Shown piece by piece: positions 49,165 to 57,630 of a stretch of DNA of 64,000 bases (position 1 is the first letter of the stretch; every line of letters starts with the position of its first letter). The notes below the pieces were generated by a model. It had not been told where the DNA came from. It searched no databases and was given only the letters and a program-made list of their open reading frames with translations. Source of the stretch: Pseudovibrio denitrificans JCM 12308 (GTDB lineage: Bacteria; Pseudomonadota; Alphaproteobacteria; Rhizobiales; Stappiaceae); assembly GCF_001310815.1 (NCBI RefSeq), contig NZ_BAZK01000007.1:62001-126000 (forward strand), written 5' to 3'. Position numbers and translations under genes: made by a program.

Positions 49165-49638
49165 TCATGAACTGACCTTAGCAGGGCGCTCCATAAAGCA
49201 ATGAATCTCTGATTGTCCTGTTTTTCTAAATCCATGTCGGCGATAGAGGGAGCCGACAGGGTTCCAATGCAAATGCTCCAGCCTTACTGGTAGTTGCAAT
49301 TTGTCAGCAACCGCCAGGCAGTGTGCCAGTATTTTTGATCCAATCCCCTGCCTTTGAAAATCAGGAAACAGATAGAACTCACCAAATGTCGCGTGATCAG
49401 TCAAAATCTGGAAGGATACTGTTCCAAGGCGGTCACCTTCTTTTCTAATTTCGAAAAAAGGTTTCTCGTCATAGCGTTGTAAGTGCATCTGCCACTGAAA
49501 GTCTTCGTCCCAGCCCCAACGCGAAACGATGTAAGGCCCCATGGCAGCCCGCTTTGCTTCAAACGCGTACGCCTTGTCGCTTGCATTGGTTGTTAGCTTG
49601 GGAAATGTGTAATGTGGTTTGAGCTCAGGAATATTCAT
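49165..49638 (-). CDS. GNAT-family N-acetyltransferase
   Basis: This 157-residue GNAT protein has the acetyl-CoA motif FYLFPDFQRQGIGSKIL and a C-terminal NPVGSLYRRHGFRKTGQSE. ATG 49638 is used; an upstream TTG adds two residues. Substrate unknown. It is divergent from the repABC operon. Confidence 0.85.
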   Translation of the reverse strand: MNIPELKPHYTFPKLTTNASDKAYAFEAKRAAMGPYIVSRWGWDEDFQWQMHLQRYDEKPFFEIRKEGDRLGTVSFQILTDHATFGEFYLFPDFQRQGIGSKILAHCLAVADKLQLPVRLEHLHWNPVGSLYRRHGFRKTGQSEIHCFMERPAKVSS

Positions 49639-49915
49639 AGGCAATTCAACGTTCTAAAAATTAGCAGTAAATGACTATGGAATTTGGCCTTCTTCCAAAA
49701 CATTGTCCAGTTGCTGGGACCGTTTTCTTTCAGCTATGAGCTTAGTTTATCACCCCAGCTACGCAAACTTATCCCCGCTGGTGTGAGCGGTGTTATATCT
49801 CGTGTTCAGACCAAGAGAATCAACGGGAGGGAGTGTGAGTCGGAGTGATCTGAGGGGCGAATATGTTTCTTCAGAAATAGAATGGTTGTTTCGTCGATTT
49901 TATGCACGCATCGTT

Positions 49916-49944
49916 TTGACGCCTCTGCATAAGTCCATCCTATT
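49916..49944 (+). promoter_or_regulatory. Candidate repABC promoter
   Basis: TTGACG (49916-49921) and CCTATT (49939-49944) are spaced by 17 bases, about 175 bases before repA. The inverted repeat at 49949-49970 falls at the expected start site. The match is modest. Confidence 0.4.
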
Positions 49945-49948
49945 GAAA

Positions 49949-49970
49949 TTACTGATGAAATCATCGGTAA
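49949..49970. repeat. Inverted repeat at the repABC promoter (possible RepA operator)
   Basis: TTACTGATGA and TCATCGGTAA pair with one G-T mismatch across an AA centre. It lies just after a candidate promoter. RepA/RepB autorepression of repABC operons is established; this being the site is inference. Confidence 0.45.
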
Positions 49971-50118
49971 TCCGGTGGATGGTCACAGGAGTTAACGGGA
50001 GTTAACCAAAAAGGGATTGAACTGAACTACAGGTCAGTTACCCTTTCGACGCAAACACGGGCCATATGGGCGCACTTTCCGTTTGTAGATGACTAGAACC
50101 GTTTGAGGGCTAAACGAA

Positions 50119-51339
50119 GTGGAATACGGCAACAACACTCTTTTGCGCGAGGAAACTCCGTCTGAGAAGATCTCCCGTTATTCTCAGCTCCTTTCTGGCC
50201 AGCTGCACCGCTTAAGGCAAGAACTTTATCCGCCTGAAGCACACAAAGCTCTGCGCGCCTTTTCGTCCGTCGACGTTGCACGTCTTATCGGGGTTTCTGA
50301 AAGCACAATCCGCCAGTTGGATCTGGATGGAGAAGGCCCTACCCCGACCCGCCTTGCCAATGGCCGTCGTAGTTATACGCTGGAGCAGATCAACGCGATC
50401 CGCGAAGTGCTGGCTGCACGCAAAAAAGGCGATGAAGCGGTCAATATCCTGCCGCACCGCCGTGAAGGTGAGAAGCTGCAGGTGATTTCCTGTGCCAACT
50501 TTAAAGGCGGCTCAGCAAAAACCACCACCAGCACCCACTTGGCGCATTATCTGGCCCTGCGCGGCTATCGCGTTCTCGCGATTGACCTCGATCCGCAGGC
50601 CTCTCTTTCTGCCATGTTTGGTGTGCAGCCAGAGTTTGACGTTGAGCCGAACTGCACCTTGTTTGGTGCCCTTCGTTATGATGAAGGCCGCCGTTCTTTG
50701 AACGAAGTGGTGCGTCCAACCTATTTTGATAATCTGGATCTGATCCCGGCCAACCTTGAGCTGGCTGAGTTTGAGCACATTGTGCCAACAGCGATCGCAT
50801 CCGGCGCCTCTACAGGCGAGAACATCTTTTTCCGCCGTATTCGCAATGTCCTAGCTGAAGTTGATGACCGCTATGATGTTGTTGTAATCGACTGCCCGCC
50901 GCAACTTGGCTTCCTTACACTGGGTGCTTTGTTTGCGTCGACCGGTCTGCTCATCACGCTGCACCCGCAGATGTTGGATCTTGCGAGCTGTAACCAGTTC
51001 CTCGGCATGAGCTCTGACCTGATGGCAGTGATTGAGAACAATGGCGGCGAAATGAACCTGGATTGGATGCGGTTCCTCGTGACACGCCACAATCCAAACG
51101 ACAGCCCGCAAACCCGCGTTGTTGGCTTGCTCCGCGCCCTGTTTGGTGAGGATGTGCTGACTGCGCCGGCGTTGGAATCCACCGCGGTTGCCAATGCGGG
51201 TCTTGAAAAGAAATCGCTTTATGAGCTGGAGCCGGGAGCCATTGGCCGCGAAACGCTGAAGCGTGCGCTTGAATCCATGGATTCCGTGAACCGGGAAATT
51301 GAAGATCTCCTCCGTGGCTCTTGGGGACGACCACTATGA
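50119..51339 (+). CDS. repA: RepA, ParA-type partition ATPase of the repABC operon
   Basis: The 406-residue protein has an N-terminal helix-turn-helix (VDVARLIGVSESTIRQLD, about 51-68) and a Walker-type ATPase with the deviant P-loop KGGSAKTTT (129-137), IDLDPQASLS and VVVIDCPPQLG. RepA positions replicon copies together with RepB/parS and represses the operon. It starts with GTG. The stop overlaps the repB start (ATGA). Confidence 0.96.
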   Translation: MEYGNNTLLREETPSEKISRYSQLLSGQLHRLRQELYPPEAHKALRAFSSVDVARLIGVSESTIRQLDLDGEGPTPTRLANGRRSYTLEQINAIREVLAARKKGDEAVNILPHRREGEKLQVISCANFKGGSAKTTTSTHLAHYLALRGYRVLAIDLDPQASLSAMFGVQPEFDVEPNCTLFGALRYDEGRRSLNEVVRPTYFDNLDLIPANLELAEFEHIVPTAIASGASTGENIFFRRIRNVLAEVDDRYDVVVIDCPPQLGFLTLGALFASTGLLITLHPQMLDLASCNQFLGMSSDLMAVIENNGGEMNLDWMRFLVTRHNPNDSPQTRVVGLLRALFGEDVLTAPALESTAVANAGLEKKSLYELEPGAIGRETLKRALESMDSVNREIEDLLRGSWGRPL

Positions 51340-52409
51340 ACAAAGCTAAGGACCGGAAAAACGCACTCGATACGCTGTTTTCAGGCGGCGGCATGGCAGG
51401 CATGGTTGCAGACGCAACAGCTCCGCGCCCACGCTTGTCTTCCGGAGCTATTGGCGCTGCCGAGATCAATCTGATCAAGGACGAACGCGACAGGCTGCGT
51501 GAAGAGCTGAAAACGCTGAACACGCAAATGGCGTCTTCTGTGAACGTGGTTGAGCTGGATCCGGAACAGGTTCAGCCTTCTTTCGTGGCAGACCGCATGG
51601 AAGTTGCGTTTGACCCTGCCTTTGAAGCGCTTAAAGAATCCATTGCTGAAACCGGACAGCAAGTGCCTATTCTGGTGCGCCCTGCCCCGGGTGAAAGCGG
51701 TGTCTATCAGATCGCTTACGGCCACCGTCGTTGGAAGGCCTGCCGCGCATTGGGCAAACCTGTCCGCGGTGTGATCAAAGAGCTTTCCGATGAGGAGCTG
51801 TTGGTTGCTCAGGGTCAGGAAAACCATGAGCGTAAGGACCTGAGTTTCATAGAAACCTGTCTCTTCGTTTATCGTCTGGCCCAGGATTATCCGCAGACAC
51901 TGATTGTGAAAGCGATCGGCAAAGACAAATCACTCGTTTCCAAACTTCGCAAGCTGGCGGCAACCATGCCTGAGGAGTTTTTGCGTGTGATCGGTCCTGC
52001 ACCGAAGATCGGCCGCCCTCGGTGGGAGGAGATGGCCAGCTTCTTTGAAGATGGAAGACTGGCATCAAACCACGAGAAGGCCGTGACCTCACTGTTTGCT
52101 CTGGATTCCTTCACCGAGCTGCACAGTGATGAACGCTTCAGCGAAGTGCTGCAGTTGTTGCAGGAAACACCTGCTGAGACAGAAGCAAGTTCTGCTCAGA
52201 CTGCCGGTGAGATCCCAGTGGCTGCGCATACGCGCAAAGCAAACAGTTCTGAATGGCTTGGAAACAAGCATGTGCTGGTCAAGCACACAGGCAAAGCAAC
52301 CGTGTTTTCCGTTGATAGCAAAACGCAAAGCGATTTCAGCGCGTTTTTGCTGAAGGAACTGCCGGGGCTGATTGCCAAGTATGAAGAGACGAAGGGGGAG
52401 GATGCCTGA
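51336..52409 (+). CDS. repB: RepB, ParB-type centromere-binding protein
   Basis: The 357-residue protein follows ParB/RepB layout: an N-terminal RepA-contact segment, then IKELSDEELLVAQGQENHERKDLSF (ParB nuclease-like region) and a helix-turn-helix region with AIGKDKSLVSKLRKLA. RepB binds parS palindromes and helps set replication control. ATG 51336 overlaps the repA stop. The palindromes at 56839-61178 are its likely targets. Confidence 0.95.
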   Translation: MNKAKDRKNALDTLFSGGGMAGMVADATAPRPRLSSGAIGAAEINLIKDERDRLREELKTLNTQMASSVNVVELDPEQVQPSFVADRMEVAFDPAFEALKESIAETGQQVPILVRPAPGESGVYQIAYGHRRWKACRALGKPVRGVIKELSDEELLVAQGQENHERKDLSFIETCLFVYRLAQDYPQTLIVKAIGKDKSLVSKLRKLAATMPEEFLRVIGPAPKIGRPRWEEMASFFEDGRLASNHEKAVTSLFALDSFTELHSDERFSEVLQLLQETPAETEASSAQTAGEIPVAAHTRKANSSEWLGNKHVLVKHTGKATVFSVDSKTQSDFSAFLLKELPGLIAKYEETKGEDA

Positions 52410-52424
52410 TGGTGTAGCCCCTGA

Positions 52425-52515
52425 ATGACGAAAGGCCCTGCTGACGGCAATCAGCAAGGCCCCAAAATCGTCGCCCAAGAGAGTAGTAATACTCGTCGTG
52501 GACCATCTTTAGCAC
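52425..52515 (-). ncRNA. Antisense ctRNA locus between repB and repC
   Basis: All well-studied repABC replicons encode a short antisense RNA between repB and repC that limits RepC. Here the minus strand has TTGATT and TAGGAT (52520-52525, 18-base spacing) as a possible promoter. A terminator-like hairpin at 52434-52462 (GGCCTTGCTGA paired with TCAGCAGGGCC, 6-base loop, then UUUCGUC) closes a transcript of about 80-90 bases. The ends are estimated; the presence of the locus is well supported by position and hairpin. Confidence 0.75.
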
Positions 52516-52662
52516 GATCATCCTACGACGAACGCACCCTGCGAATCAAGTAAGCAATGCTTTCTTGAAACCCTTTGTGGCGCATTTTTGCTTTTTCGGG
52601 CGCTCAATCCCCAATCTTACTTGGATAACACCTTGGGTTTTCCCTCGGTGAATGGGTTTGCT

Positions 52663-53964
52663 ATGCAAAGCACCGGTGTTGCGTCCTTTCGCAAAATGAC
52701 ACCCGGCATGTTGGAAAGCCAGCGACTGGCTATGGCGAATGACATCGTCAAAACAACAAAGGCCGAGGTGGCAATCACTCTCAAAAAGGCAGCCCCAGCC
52801 ATGGGGATTGACGGAACTGCCTATCATATTCTGGATATCCTGATCGGTCTGACACGGGCTGATGACTGGAAACAAGACCGCCGTCCGCTGGTGGCAATCT
52901 CCAACGAGAAGCTGGCCGAGTATGTGTGCCGCTCAACTCGTACGGTAATCCGCGCGCTCAAGCGGTTGGTTGAAGCAGGTATCCTTGCCTATCGTGACAG
53001 CTCCACGGGCCGACGCTTCATCTACCGCAATGATGCAAGTGGTGAGATCGACCGCGGGTATGGTTTTGATTTTTCACCGGCACGCCAGCGTGTTGCGGAA
53101 ATCAAGCAGATTGGAGACGCCTTCCAGGCAAGACTGCGTGCTGAGCAGGAAGCAAAACGGACTGTGAACCGGTTGTCCCGCGCAATTGTTGATGCTTGCC
53201 GTACTGGTCAGAGCGATGGAGTTGATTGTGAGGTCTACCTTCAGGAACTGACAGTTCTCATGGACACGCCAATGATGGTTGTGGAGCGCGCTGAAAAGAT
53301 TTCTGAGCTCTATGAAGTTGTGATTGCTGATCTGGCAGCGGCACAAGAAGGGGAGACACAAACAGCTGATAATTCAGATAAAACTACTGAAATGTCAGGC
53401 GACCATGACATTCATGTCACCCCTTATAATATTACAACCCCTCTAGCTCCTATAAATAGTAAACAACGGCAGCCATCTAACGATGGCTACTCAAACACTA
53501 ACTTCGCTTCTAACGAAGCTCAGAATATTGCTCTTGAAAAAGATCAATCAAGCAAATTCTCTGCCAAATCCAGCGGCACAGCTCAATTGCAATCTCAGCA
53601 AGAAACCCAGTTGGATAACGGTTTAAGTGAGCATTTATCGGCTATTTCCATTGGTTTGATCGACAGTGCAACCGCACAAACCCAAGAAATTCTGGGTATG
53701 CCCTTCTCCAGTTGGTTCGACTTGCTGCAAAGCGCCGAACAGTTGCGATTGGCCATCGGTTTGTCGGAGGATGGCTGGAAACAGGCGATCCTGACATTGG
53801 GTGAGAAAATGGCCGCTGCCGTGCTGGTGGTAACCGTAGAAAAGACCCTGCGCGATCCGGAAGGCATTTCACGACCAGCTGGTTACTTCCGCGCCTGTGT
53901 TGACCGGGCAAAAGACGGCAAACTCGCCCTGCACAAATCACTTTACGGGCTGGCTCTCGCGTAA
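52663..53964 (+). CDS. repC: RepC, replication initiator of the repABC operon
   Basis: About 433 residues from ATG 52663. The N-terminal region MQSTGVASFRKMTPGMLES and the winged-helix region ILIGLTRADDWKQDRRP, LAEYVCRSTRTVIRALKRL and AYRDSSTGRRF are typical of RepC. RepC binds the origin inside its own gene; the A/T-rich part with inverted repeats at 53406-53520 is the likely oriV. I chose 52663 by family alignment; no strong ribosome site is seen, as expected for a gene under antisense control. The Nudix gene overlaps the last 22 bases on the other strand. Confidence 0.93.
   Translation: MQSTGVASFRKMTPGMLESQRLAMANDIVKTTKAEVAITLKKAAPAMGIDGTAYHILDILIGLTRADDWKQDRRPLVAISNEKLAEYVCRSTRTVIRALKRLVEAGILAYRDSSTGRRFIYRNDASGEIDRGYGFDFSPARQRVAEIKQIGDAFQARLRAEQEAKRTVNRLSRAIVDACRTGQSDGVDCEVYLQELTVLMDTPMMVVERAEKISELYEVVIADLAAAQEGETQTADNSDKTTEMSGDHDIHVTPYNITTPLAPINSKQRQPSNDGYSNTNFASNEAQNIALEKDQSSKFSAKSSGTAQLQSQQETQLDNGLSEHLSAISIGLIDSATAQTQEILGMPFSSWFDLLQSAEQLRLAIGLSEDGWKQAILTLGEKMAAAVLVVTVEKTLRDPEGISRPAGYFRACVDRAKDGKLALHKSLYGLALA
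53406..53520 (+). other. Candidate oriV within repC: A/T-rich segment with hairpins
   Basis: In repABC replicons the origin lies in an A/T-rich stretch of repC. Here the stretch contains a palindrome TGACAT-TC-ATGTCA (53406-53419) and two stems with the same TAAC loop: AGCCATC-TAAC-GATGGCT (53471-53488) and GCTTC-TAAC-GAAGC (53506-53519). RepC function is unlikely to need these base patterns for its protein sequence. Confidence 0.6.
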
Positions 53965-54455
53965 AGATCGGGAGCTTTTGTTTCCTGCGACGTCGACAGA
54001 TTGATCCGCAGGTGGGGCGTTGGGGTGCGGTTGATGAACTCGTCTTCGATCAGATCTAGTATCTGGCGTTGGCCGGGAAAACTAACAAGCGCTTTTGCAT
54101 CAGCAAACGAGAACCACTGATAGGCATCGTGTTCTTTGTTGAGCGTGACCGGAGTATTCCGCGAGACATGTGAGACAAAGACCGGAAGAATGGAGAAGCT
54201 GTTCTGTTCAGGAACGTAAAAATGGATATCCGCATCAGCAGACCAGAGGTCCTTGAGAGTTATGCCGGTCTCTTCTTGTACTTCGCGGATCATGGCTTGC
54301 CAGGCTGTTTCATCTCCTTCAATGCCTCCAGAAATCTGGCTCCAAGTATGAACAGGTGGTTTGGTGCGACGCAATAACAGAACCTGAGGTTCTTCAATAA
54401 TCTTGTCGATCAGGAAAACAGTTGCGGCACTACAAAAGACAGGTACTTTGGACAT
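53943..54455 (-). CDS. Nudix hydrolase
   Basis: This 170-residue protein contains the Nudix box GGIEGDETAWQAMIREVQEETG (GX5EX7REUXEEXGU pattern complete), so it should hydrolyse nucleoside diphosphate derivatives with Mg2+. The substrate type is unclear; dihydroneopterin-triphosphate-type and general housecleaning enzymes look similar. Its 3' end overlaps repC by 22 bases. Confidence 0.88.
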   Translation of the reverse strand: MSKVPVFCSAATVFLIDKIIEEPQVLLLRRTKPPVHTWSQISGGIEGDETAWQAMIREVQEETGITLKDLWSADADIHFYVPEQNSFSILPVFVSHVSRNTPVTLNKEHDAYQWFSFADAKALVSFPGQRQILDLIEDEFINRTPTPHLRINLSTSQETKAPDLYARASP

Positions 54456-54506
54456 AATGGCTCTATCAAAAGTAAAGAGAGTTCGTGAGTAGAATACTTA
54501 TAATAG

Positions 54507-55169
54507 TCAAAGGATTCTGGCTTTAGAAAATCGAAAATCAATTTTTGGATAAGCCTTCACGATGGTATCATGTAACTGCCCACTCATAAAAATCTTGGAG
54601 CGCAGCAAAGGCTCGATCCAAAGGTCTGCACCTTGCAGCGCATCTGCTGAAACTGCGATATCTTCGTCTTGAGGCTCGATCGCAGCACGCCATCTGTGAA
54701 ACCCTGTTTCTGGATTTCGAGCAGTTGCCTTTACCCCATTGCTCTCTTCAGGCAAGAAGCAATGTTTTTGTGAGCCCCAGTTGATAAAGAAGAACGGGCC
54801 AGGTAACTGCGTGGTCTTGTCAGTTTCATAGATGGGAAACTCAACTAGTTCTCCTCCACCCATATCAAAGCGTTTGAGGATCTCTGCAAACTCTCCTTTC
54901 GCGCAGAAATATCCTTCAAGAGCGAAAAGATCTTGAACACGCTTCCAGAACTTAGGGTTAAACACATAAGCAGCTTCAAGGAATTCTTCGCGCTTTAGCT
55001 TGTCGCCCAGAATGTAACGATGGAAGCTATCCTCAAATTCCTCTGGACTCGGACCAAATTCAAACTTTGGCGGTGCCCAGTCGTGGCCGTAGTATTTTTC
55101 GCGAATGCCAGGCTTGTCAAAAAGAGCTGAATTGCTTCTTACACTACTGACCCAAATTTCATCGGCCAT
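54507..55169 (-). CDS. Protein of unknown function, weakly like DUF1629/Imm11
   Basis: At 220 residues, no signal peptide or membrane segment. The ending DLWIEPLLRSKIFMSGQLHDTIVKAY resembles the closing part of Imm11/DUF1629-type proteins, some of which are immunity proteins to polymorphic toxins. No toxin gene is nearby, so I treat that as weak. The upstream neighbour on the same strand is acr3 (gap 182 bases). Confidence 0.45.
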   Translation of the reverse strand: MADEIWVSSVRSNSALFDKPGIREKYYGHDWAPPKFEFGPSPEEFEDSFHRYILGDKLKREEFLEAAYVFNPKFWKRVQDLFALEGYFCAKGEFAEILKRFDMGGGELVEFPIYETDKTTQLPGPFFFINWGSQKHCFLPEESNGVKATARNPETGFHRWRAAIEPQDEDIAVSADALQGADLWIEPLLRSKIFMSGQLHDTIVKAYPKIDFRFSKARIL

Positions 55170-55351
55170 CTAATTATCAACCTTCGTTTACCATCAGCTC
55201 GCACATGCTAAGAGTATTTGGGTGATAATGCCCTTGGTGAACTATGAAGTATAGCCTAGTCGTTTAGGTAAGGTGCCAATCCGTATAGAATGTGAGCTGG
55301 ATTAGCTTTGACAAAGGCAAAAGGCAGGAGATCGCTCCCCTGCCCTTTGAG

Positions 55352-56399
55352 TTATGTTTTTGAATGATCGGTTGAAGTCGAGACCTGATCATCACTGGCA
55401 AACTGACCGCGGGTCCGATTAGCATAAGAAACCAACGCCAACATCACCGGAACTTCAACCAGCACACCGACGATGGTTGCCAGTGCCGCACCTGAAGTCA
55501 CGCCGAACAAGCTAATTGCAACAGCAACGGCGAGCTCGAAGAAATTGGAGGCGCCGATCATGGCACCTGGCGCTGCAACATTATGCGGCTGGCGCCATTT
55601 CTTCATCCAGAAGTAAGTCACGTAGAAAATCAGCACGGTCTGGATCAACAACGGGATCGCGATCAGCACGATGTCTGCTGGTGAGGCGATGATGTTGTTG
55701 CTTGAAGGCCAAACAGTATAAACACAGTTCCCACCAGACCAGCGATGGAGAATGGTTTCATGCCAGCGCTGAAAGATGAAAGGTGCTCTTTGTCTTTAAG
55801 CGCAATGCGGGTCAACCACCCTGCCCCCAATGGCAGCGCAACAAACAAAGCGGTTGAAACGAGCAGAACATCCCACGGTACAATGATGTTTGACACATCC
55901 AGCAAGAATGCGGCGATCGGAGCAAACGCGAAGATCATGATCAAGTCATTGGTTGCGACCTGCGCAACGGTGTAACTTGCATTGCCCTTTGTGAGGTAAG
56001 ACCAGACAAACACCATCGCGGTACAAGGCGCAACACCGAGTAAGATCATGCCAGCGATGTATTGATCGGCAAGAGCAGCCGGAATGAAGGGGGCAAACAG
56101 ATGGCGCATGAACAGCACAGCCAATGCCGCATGGTGAACGGCTTGACCAGCCAGTTCATGGCAAGCGTTACGATCAGGCCTTTAGGTTTCACAAAGCAGT
56201 TGCGCACTTCAGTGAATTCGACCTGTACCATCATTGGGTAAATCATCAACCAGATGAGAACCGCGATGACCAGGTTGATGCCACCAACTTGCAGATCCCC
56301 GATGAACTGAAACAGTCCAGGTTGAAGGAGCCCCGCCCCTACCCCAAGCGCCATCGCGAGACCTACCCAGACTGAGAGGTAGCGTTCGAAAGTACCCAT
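55352..56399 (-). CDS. acr3: ACR3-type arsenite efflux permease, two frameshifts
   Basis: Restored length is about 349 residues with 10 membrane segments. It starts [20 protein letters not shown] and has the ACR3 signature [16 protein letters not shown] with the conserved Cys needed for As(III)/Sb(III) export. The frame breaks near 56132 (minus-strand ATGCGGCA must read ATGGCGGCA) and near 55702 (CAAGCAAC must read CAAGGCAAC). After the breaks the family sequence continues without loss. CAGGAG precedes the ATG. It follows arsR and has its own ArsR-type operator. Confidence 0.9.
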
Positions 56400-56410
56400 G
56401 ATTTCTCCTG

Positions 56411-56425
56411 TCTATCGTCGATAGA
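56411..56425. promoter_or_regulatory. ArsR-type operator upstream of acr3
   Basis: TCTATCG-T-CGATAGA is a 15-base palindrome between arsR and acr3. Its core TATCGTCGATA recurs exactly in the arsR promoter. Confidence 0.7.
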
Positions 56426-56444
56426 GATATGTTCTGGCAAATTT

Positions 56445-56774
56445 TTAGAGCTTGAAGCTGCTTTCAAAGAGGAAATTGAAGCTTTTCAGTTCAGCTCGAT
56501 TGACTGAGTAGCAAACACGCGGACGCTGGACCTCTGCCAGTATGAAGCCTGCATCCTTAAGAATTCGAAGATGTTCGGACACGGTCGATTGTGCGAGCCC
56601 GATAGAGTTGACGAGATCTCCACCAACGCAGCCCGGTTGAGAAGCCATGATCTTGAGAAGGCGAACCCGCGCAGGATGCGCCAGTGCTTTCGCTTGCAAA
56701 GCCAGCTTTTCCTCCTCCTCTTCATTGAGAGAAGTCGGCGCAAATTCGGTTACACAGGTGGTATCTGTCATCAT
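56445..56774 (-). CDS. arsR: ArsR-family metalloregulator
   Basis: This 109-residue winged-helix repressor has the helix-turn-helix GLAQSTVSEHLRILKDAGF. Cys49 (QPGCVGGDLV) and Cys88 (RPRVCYS) are candidate As(III) ligands; the classic ELCVCDL motif is not intact. It lies upstream of acr3. Two identical palindromic cores in the promoters of both genes fit repression lifted by arsenite. Confidence 0.9.
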   Translation of the reverse strand: MMTDTTCVTEFAPTSLNEEEEEKLALQAKALAHPARVRLLKIMASQPGCVGGDLVNSIGLAQSTVSEHLRILKDAGFILAEVQRPRVCYSVNRAELKSFNFLFESSFKL

Positions 56775-56782
56775 TGATTCCG

Positions 56783-56804
56783 TATATCGTCGATAAACGA
56801 TATA
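56783..56804. promoter_or_regulatory. ArsR-type operator upstream of arsR
   Basis: TATATCGT and ACGATATA pair perfectly around a 6-base spacer. Inside lies TATCGTCGATA, the same core as at the acr3 operator. Confidence 0.7.
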
Positions 56805-56838
56805 CTCTTGCATTGGATGCTTGGCAAGAGGTTTGTGT

Positions 56839-56854
56839 GTTGACAGCTGTCAAC
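56839..56854. other. parS site (perfect palindrome)
   Basis: GTTGACAGCTGTCAAC matches the repABC parS consensus GTTNNCNGCNGNNAAC at every position and is a perfect 16-base palindrome. It is the best candidate RepB site, 2.9 kb after repC, in the arsR/AhpD-like intergenic region. Confidence 0.85.
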
Positions 56855-56868
56855 TTTTTCTGCGCCAA

Positions 56869-56884
56869 GTTGACAGCTGTAGAG
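56869..56884. other. Degenerate parS-like half site
   Basis: GTTGACAGCTGTAGAG matches the first 12 bases of the perfect site 30 bases earlier and then diverges. Spacing suggests a paired or spreading site. Confidence 0.5.
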
Positions 56885-56901
56885 CCCCTCCCCTACTCGC
56901 C

Positions 56902-57504
56902 TTATCGCGCAGTCGAGTGATATTCAGGATTTGGCTGCATACCCGTTGCAGAGGCCATGCGATTGGACATGGAGAAGAACGCGGCAACCTCACAAATGTC
57001 CCAGATGTCTTCCTCGGTGAACCCTGCATCGCGAAGTTGCTGGCGATCCCCCTCCCCTATCTCCGAGGATGACTTTGCCACCTTGGTCGCGAAGTCGAGC
57101 ATGATCCGTTGCTTCTCGGTTAGATCCGCATAGCGATAGTTCATCACCATCGATTCACCCAGTTCGGGTTTGTTGGAGTACTCGCGAACAGCAGCTCCAT
57201 GGGCAACCTGGCAGTACCAACAGGAGTTGATGGAAGACACGGTCACCGCAATCATCTCCCTCTCCAGTTTGGAGACGCCGGATTCCCCAAGCATCAGCTC
57301 ATTGTACATCTGAGAAAAGGCGCGCAGTTTGTCTGGGCGGTGTGCAAAGGCGATCAAAACGTTTGGAATTAGACCGAGCTTGCTTTGGCATTTCCCGAAA
57401 AGTTCTTGAATGTCATCGGGTAGTGGGTCTGGCAATGAAAGGTTGAGCGCAGTTGGATGCTTAAGGCTTGCGCTCTCAATCTTTGGAAAATCAGTTTCTG
57501 TCAT
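56902..57504 (-). CDS. AhpD-like peroxidase-related protein (carboxymuconolactone decarboxylase family)
   Basis: This 200-residue protein has the AhpD-type redox motif in SINSCWYCQVAHG (Cys95, Cys98, His102) and the family segment PDKLRAFSQMYNELML. Such proteins are alkylhydroperoxidases or quinone/thiol redox partners. ATG 57504 follows GGAGGAGGGA. It lies downstream of the MsrQ-like gene, separated by a terminator. Confidence 0.88.
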   Translation of the reverse strand: MTETDFPKIESASLKHPTALNLSLPDPLPDDIQELFGKCQSKLGLIPNVLIAFAHRPDKLRAFSQMYNELMLGESGVSKLEREMIAVTVSSINSCWYCQVAHGAAVREYSNKPELGESMVMNYRYADLTEKQRIMLDFATKVAKSSSEIGEGDRQQLRDAGFTEEDIWDICEVAAFFSMSNRMASATGMQPNPEYHSTAR

Positions 57505-57581
57505 AAATGGTCCCTCCTCCATTGCATTAGAGTACCTCTGAAAGGAGAGGCTGTCCTCACTACAAAAGGAGAGCAAAGAAA

Positions 57582-57609
57582 ACCCACCTTCTGAGGCAAG
57601 AAGGTGGGT
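57582..57609 (-). terminator. Terminator after the MsrQ-like gene
   Basis: ACCCACCTTCT and AGAAGGTGGGT form an 11-base perfect stem with a 6-base loop. On the minus strand it runs into TTTTCTTT, 22 bases past the stop. Confidence 0.85.
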
Positions 57610-57630
57610 GAGTTTGGTGCTTGCTTGGGA

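Larger units (their letters stand above)
49639..50118. other. Upstream region of the repABC operon
   Basis: About 480 bases without a gene. They hold a candidate promoter and inverted repeat (listed separately). Two direct copies of GGAGTTAAC at 49988-49996 and 49999-50007 could be further RepA/RepB binding elements. Confidence 0.5.
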
